Positions 6,681 to 7,233 of a stretch of DNA of 7,233 nt are shown here, in pieces. The notes under the pieces were generated by a model. It was not told where the DNA came from. It saw nothing but the letters and a program-made list of their open reading frames with translations, and did no database searches. Both the position numbers and the translations under genes were made by a program. Source of the stretch: an uncultured Clostridia bacterium (GTDB lineage Bacteria > Bacillota > Clostridia > Peptostreptococcales > Anaerovoracaceae); assembly GCA_938045615.1 (NCBI GenBank), contig CALIBC010000125.1, positions 1 to 7,233 of the forward strand. The letters run 5' to 3'. Each line of letters opens with the position of its first letter. Positions within the stretch are counted from its first letter, which is position 1.

Positions 6681-6695
6681 ACGGGATATTTTTAG
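6670..6695 (+). terminator. Short hairpin plus T-tract at the left edge of the second IS
   Basis: CCCGTAT (6670-6676) pairs with ATACGGG (6679-6685) with only two bases between (so an effective four-base loop), followed by ATATTTTTAG. This resembles an intrinsic terminator reading rightward into the IS. It may be part of the element's end, limiting read-through into the transposase, or a host site that the IS inserted beside. The stem is short, so strength is uncertain. Confidence 0.45.
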
Positions 6696-6710
6696 TTACA
6701 AAATAAAACA

Positions 6711-6779
6711 ACTCCTCATTGGTTTGTGGTAAAATAGAATTGCCTCTAAACTATTAACCATATCAACCAATAAAGGAGT
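6711..6779 (+). repeat. Inverted repeat that can sequester the transposase ribosome binding site
   Basis: The left arm has ACTCCT then ATTGGTT (6711-6724), and the right arm has AACCAAT then AGGAGT (6765-6779). They form 13 base pairs with one small internal loop. The right arm contains the AAAGGAG (6772-6778) used by the transposase. In a transcript entering from outside, the ribosome binding site would be paired. A transcript starting from the extended -10 at 6727-6735 would begin near 6742, lack the left arm and leave the site free. Confidence 0.6.
6727..6735 (+). promoter_or_regulatory. Extended -10 promoter candidate for the transposase
   Basis: TGGTAAAAT matches an extended -10 (TGN followed by TAAAAT). 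No clear -35 box stands 16-18 bases upstream, which extended -10 promoters can tolerate. The predicted start near 6742 falls between the arms of the ribosome-binding-site hairpin. Confidence 0.4.
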
Positions 6780-6788
6780 CGTACATAT

Positions 6789-7233
6789 ATGATAACATAC
6801 AAACAGCTTTCTTTGGCAGATATTTTTACAAATTGCCAAAATAAATTTGATAATGATAAATATGAGTTCCTTTCTATTCTTGAACATAACCTTAATCTTG
6901 ATGAAATTTTTCCGGCTTCTTTTGCTTCGCATTTTCATGCTTCTACCGGCAGACCCCGTAAGTATTTTTTATATCCTATGCTCAGGGCTCTGTTTCTACA
7001 ACTTATATTCTCAATTCCTACCACATCTCTTCTGATTGTATTCTTAAAATACTCTCACGAATTACGAGATTTCTGCGGTTTTGACATTGTTCCTGATGCC
7101 TCTAAGTTTACTCGTTTCAAACAAGATTTTCTTTTGGACTTAAAAGTCATGTTTGACTATATGGTTGAACTTACTGAGCCTATATGTCAAAAGATTGATA
7201 AACAAAAGGCTTCCATTCTCCTTTTTGATACTT
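6789..7233 (+). CDS. DUF772-type DDE transposase, 3'-partial
   Basis: The frame is open from the ATG at 6789 to the right edge (148 codons seen). AAAGGAG lies 10 bases before the start. The N-terminal domain shows the DUF772/InsH-N pattern: GRPRKYFLYPMLRALFLQ (about 54-71), then a helical stretch, LRDFCGFDIVPDASKFTRF (about 92-110) and a long helix ending near QKIDKQ. The motif 'fxGfd.vPDaSkftRF' is the hallmark of this domain in IS5/IS1182-like transposases. The last residues, ILLFDT, contain Asp147, which I take to be the first Asp of the DDE triad; the remaining catalytic residues are outside the window. No internal stop is seen. Exact IS family assignment needs the C-terminal half. Confidence 0.85.
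   Translation, partial: MITYKQLSLADIFTNCQNKFDNDKYEFLSILEHNLNLDEIFPASFASHFHASTGRPRKYFLYPMLRALFLQLIFSIPTTSLLIVFLKYSHELRDFCGFDIVPDASKFTRFKQDFLLDLKVMFDYMVELTEPICQKIDKQKASILLFDT

Larger units (their letters stand above)
6681..7233 (+). mobile_element. Second insertion sequence, left part, DUF772-type DDE transposase
   Basis: The element runs off the right edge. Its left boundary is not certain: it lies somewhere between the hairpin at 6670-6685 and the regulatory stem beginning at 6711, and the start given is an estimate. The content is a promoter-like site, an inverted repeat covering the ribosome binding site, and the first 148 codons of a transposase. The transposase type places it in the IS4/IS5/IS1182-like superfamily with a DUF772 N-terminal domain. 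Inverted terminal repeats cannot be confirmed without the far end. Confidence 0.7.

Noticed and set aside
1..7233. CRISPR array, tRNA, rRNA, toxin-antitoxin or defence system
   Set aside because: No regularly spaced repeats, no cloverleaf-like or rRNA sequence, and no recognisable toxin, nuclease or defence protein was found on reading both strands.

Overview
The window looks like chromosome from a low-GC Gram-positive anaerobe, most likely a Clostridia member of the Lachnospiraceae type. This rests on AT-rich spacers, strong AGGAGG-type ribosome binding sites, a PucR/CdaR-family regulator and two insertion sequences of types common in that group. No rRNA or marker gene is present, so the taxon is an inference.

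Layout. Positions 1-578 hold the right-hand part of an IS3-family element (IS150-like OrfB with an intact DD(35)E triad). It has cut into a host operon: 579-758 is the surviving tail of a small membrane-protein gene, followed by an intact small zinc-ribbon membrane protein (771-989). About 490 bases without a recognisable gene follow (990-1479), ending in a hairpin that probably terminates the next operon. On the minus strand, 3794 to 1480 is a two-gene operon: an NmrA-type NAD(P)-binding protein and a 449-residue GcvT-fold protein that resembles the tetrahydrofolate-dependent O-demethylases LigM/DesA. Divergent from it, 4044-5591 encodes a 515-residue PucR/CdaR-type regulator with a near-consensus sigma-A promoter. 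Convergent with the regulator, 6617 to 5677 is a broken MFS transporter gene with an early frameshift in an A7 tract, an in-frame TAA, and apparently a lost central segment. The right edge (about 6681-7233) is the start of a second insertion sequence with a DUF772-type transposase, whose ribosome binding site can be folded into a hairpin.

Working model (inference). The regulator senses a small molecule and activates the divergent operon, whose own promoter lacks a good -35 box. The GcvT-like enzyme moves a methyl group from a methylated substrate, possibly an aryl methyl ether, to tetrahydrofolate. The NmrA-like protein does a redox or sensing step, and the MFS protein once imported the substrate or exported the product. 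IS elements on both sides and the decayed transporter suggest an accessory locus that is eroding.
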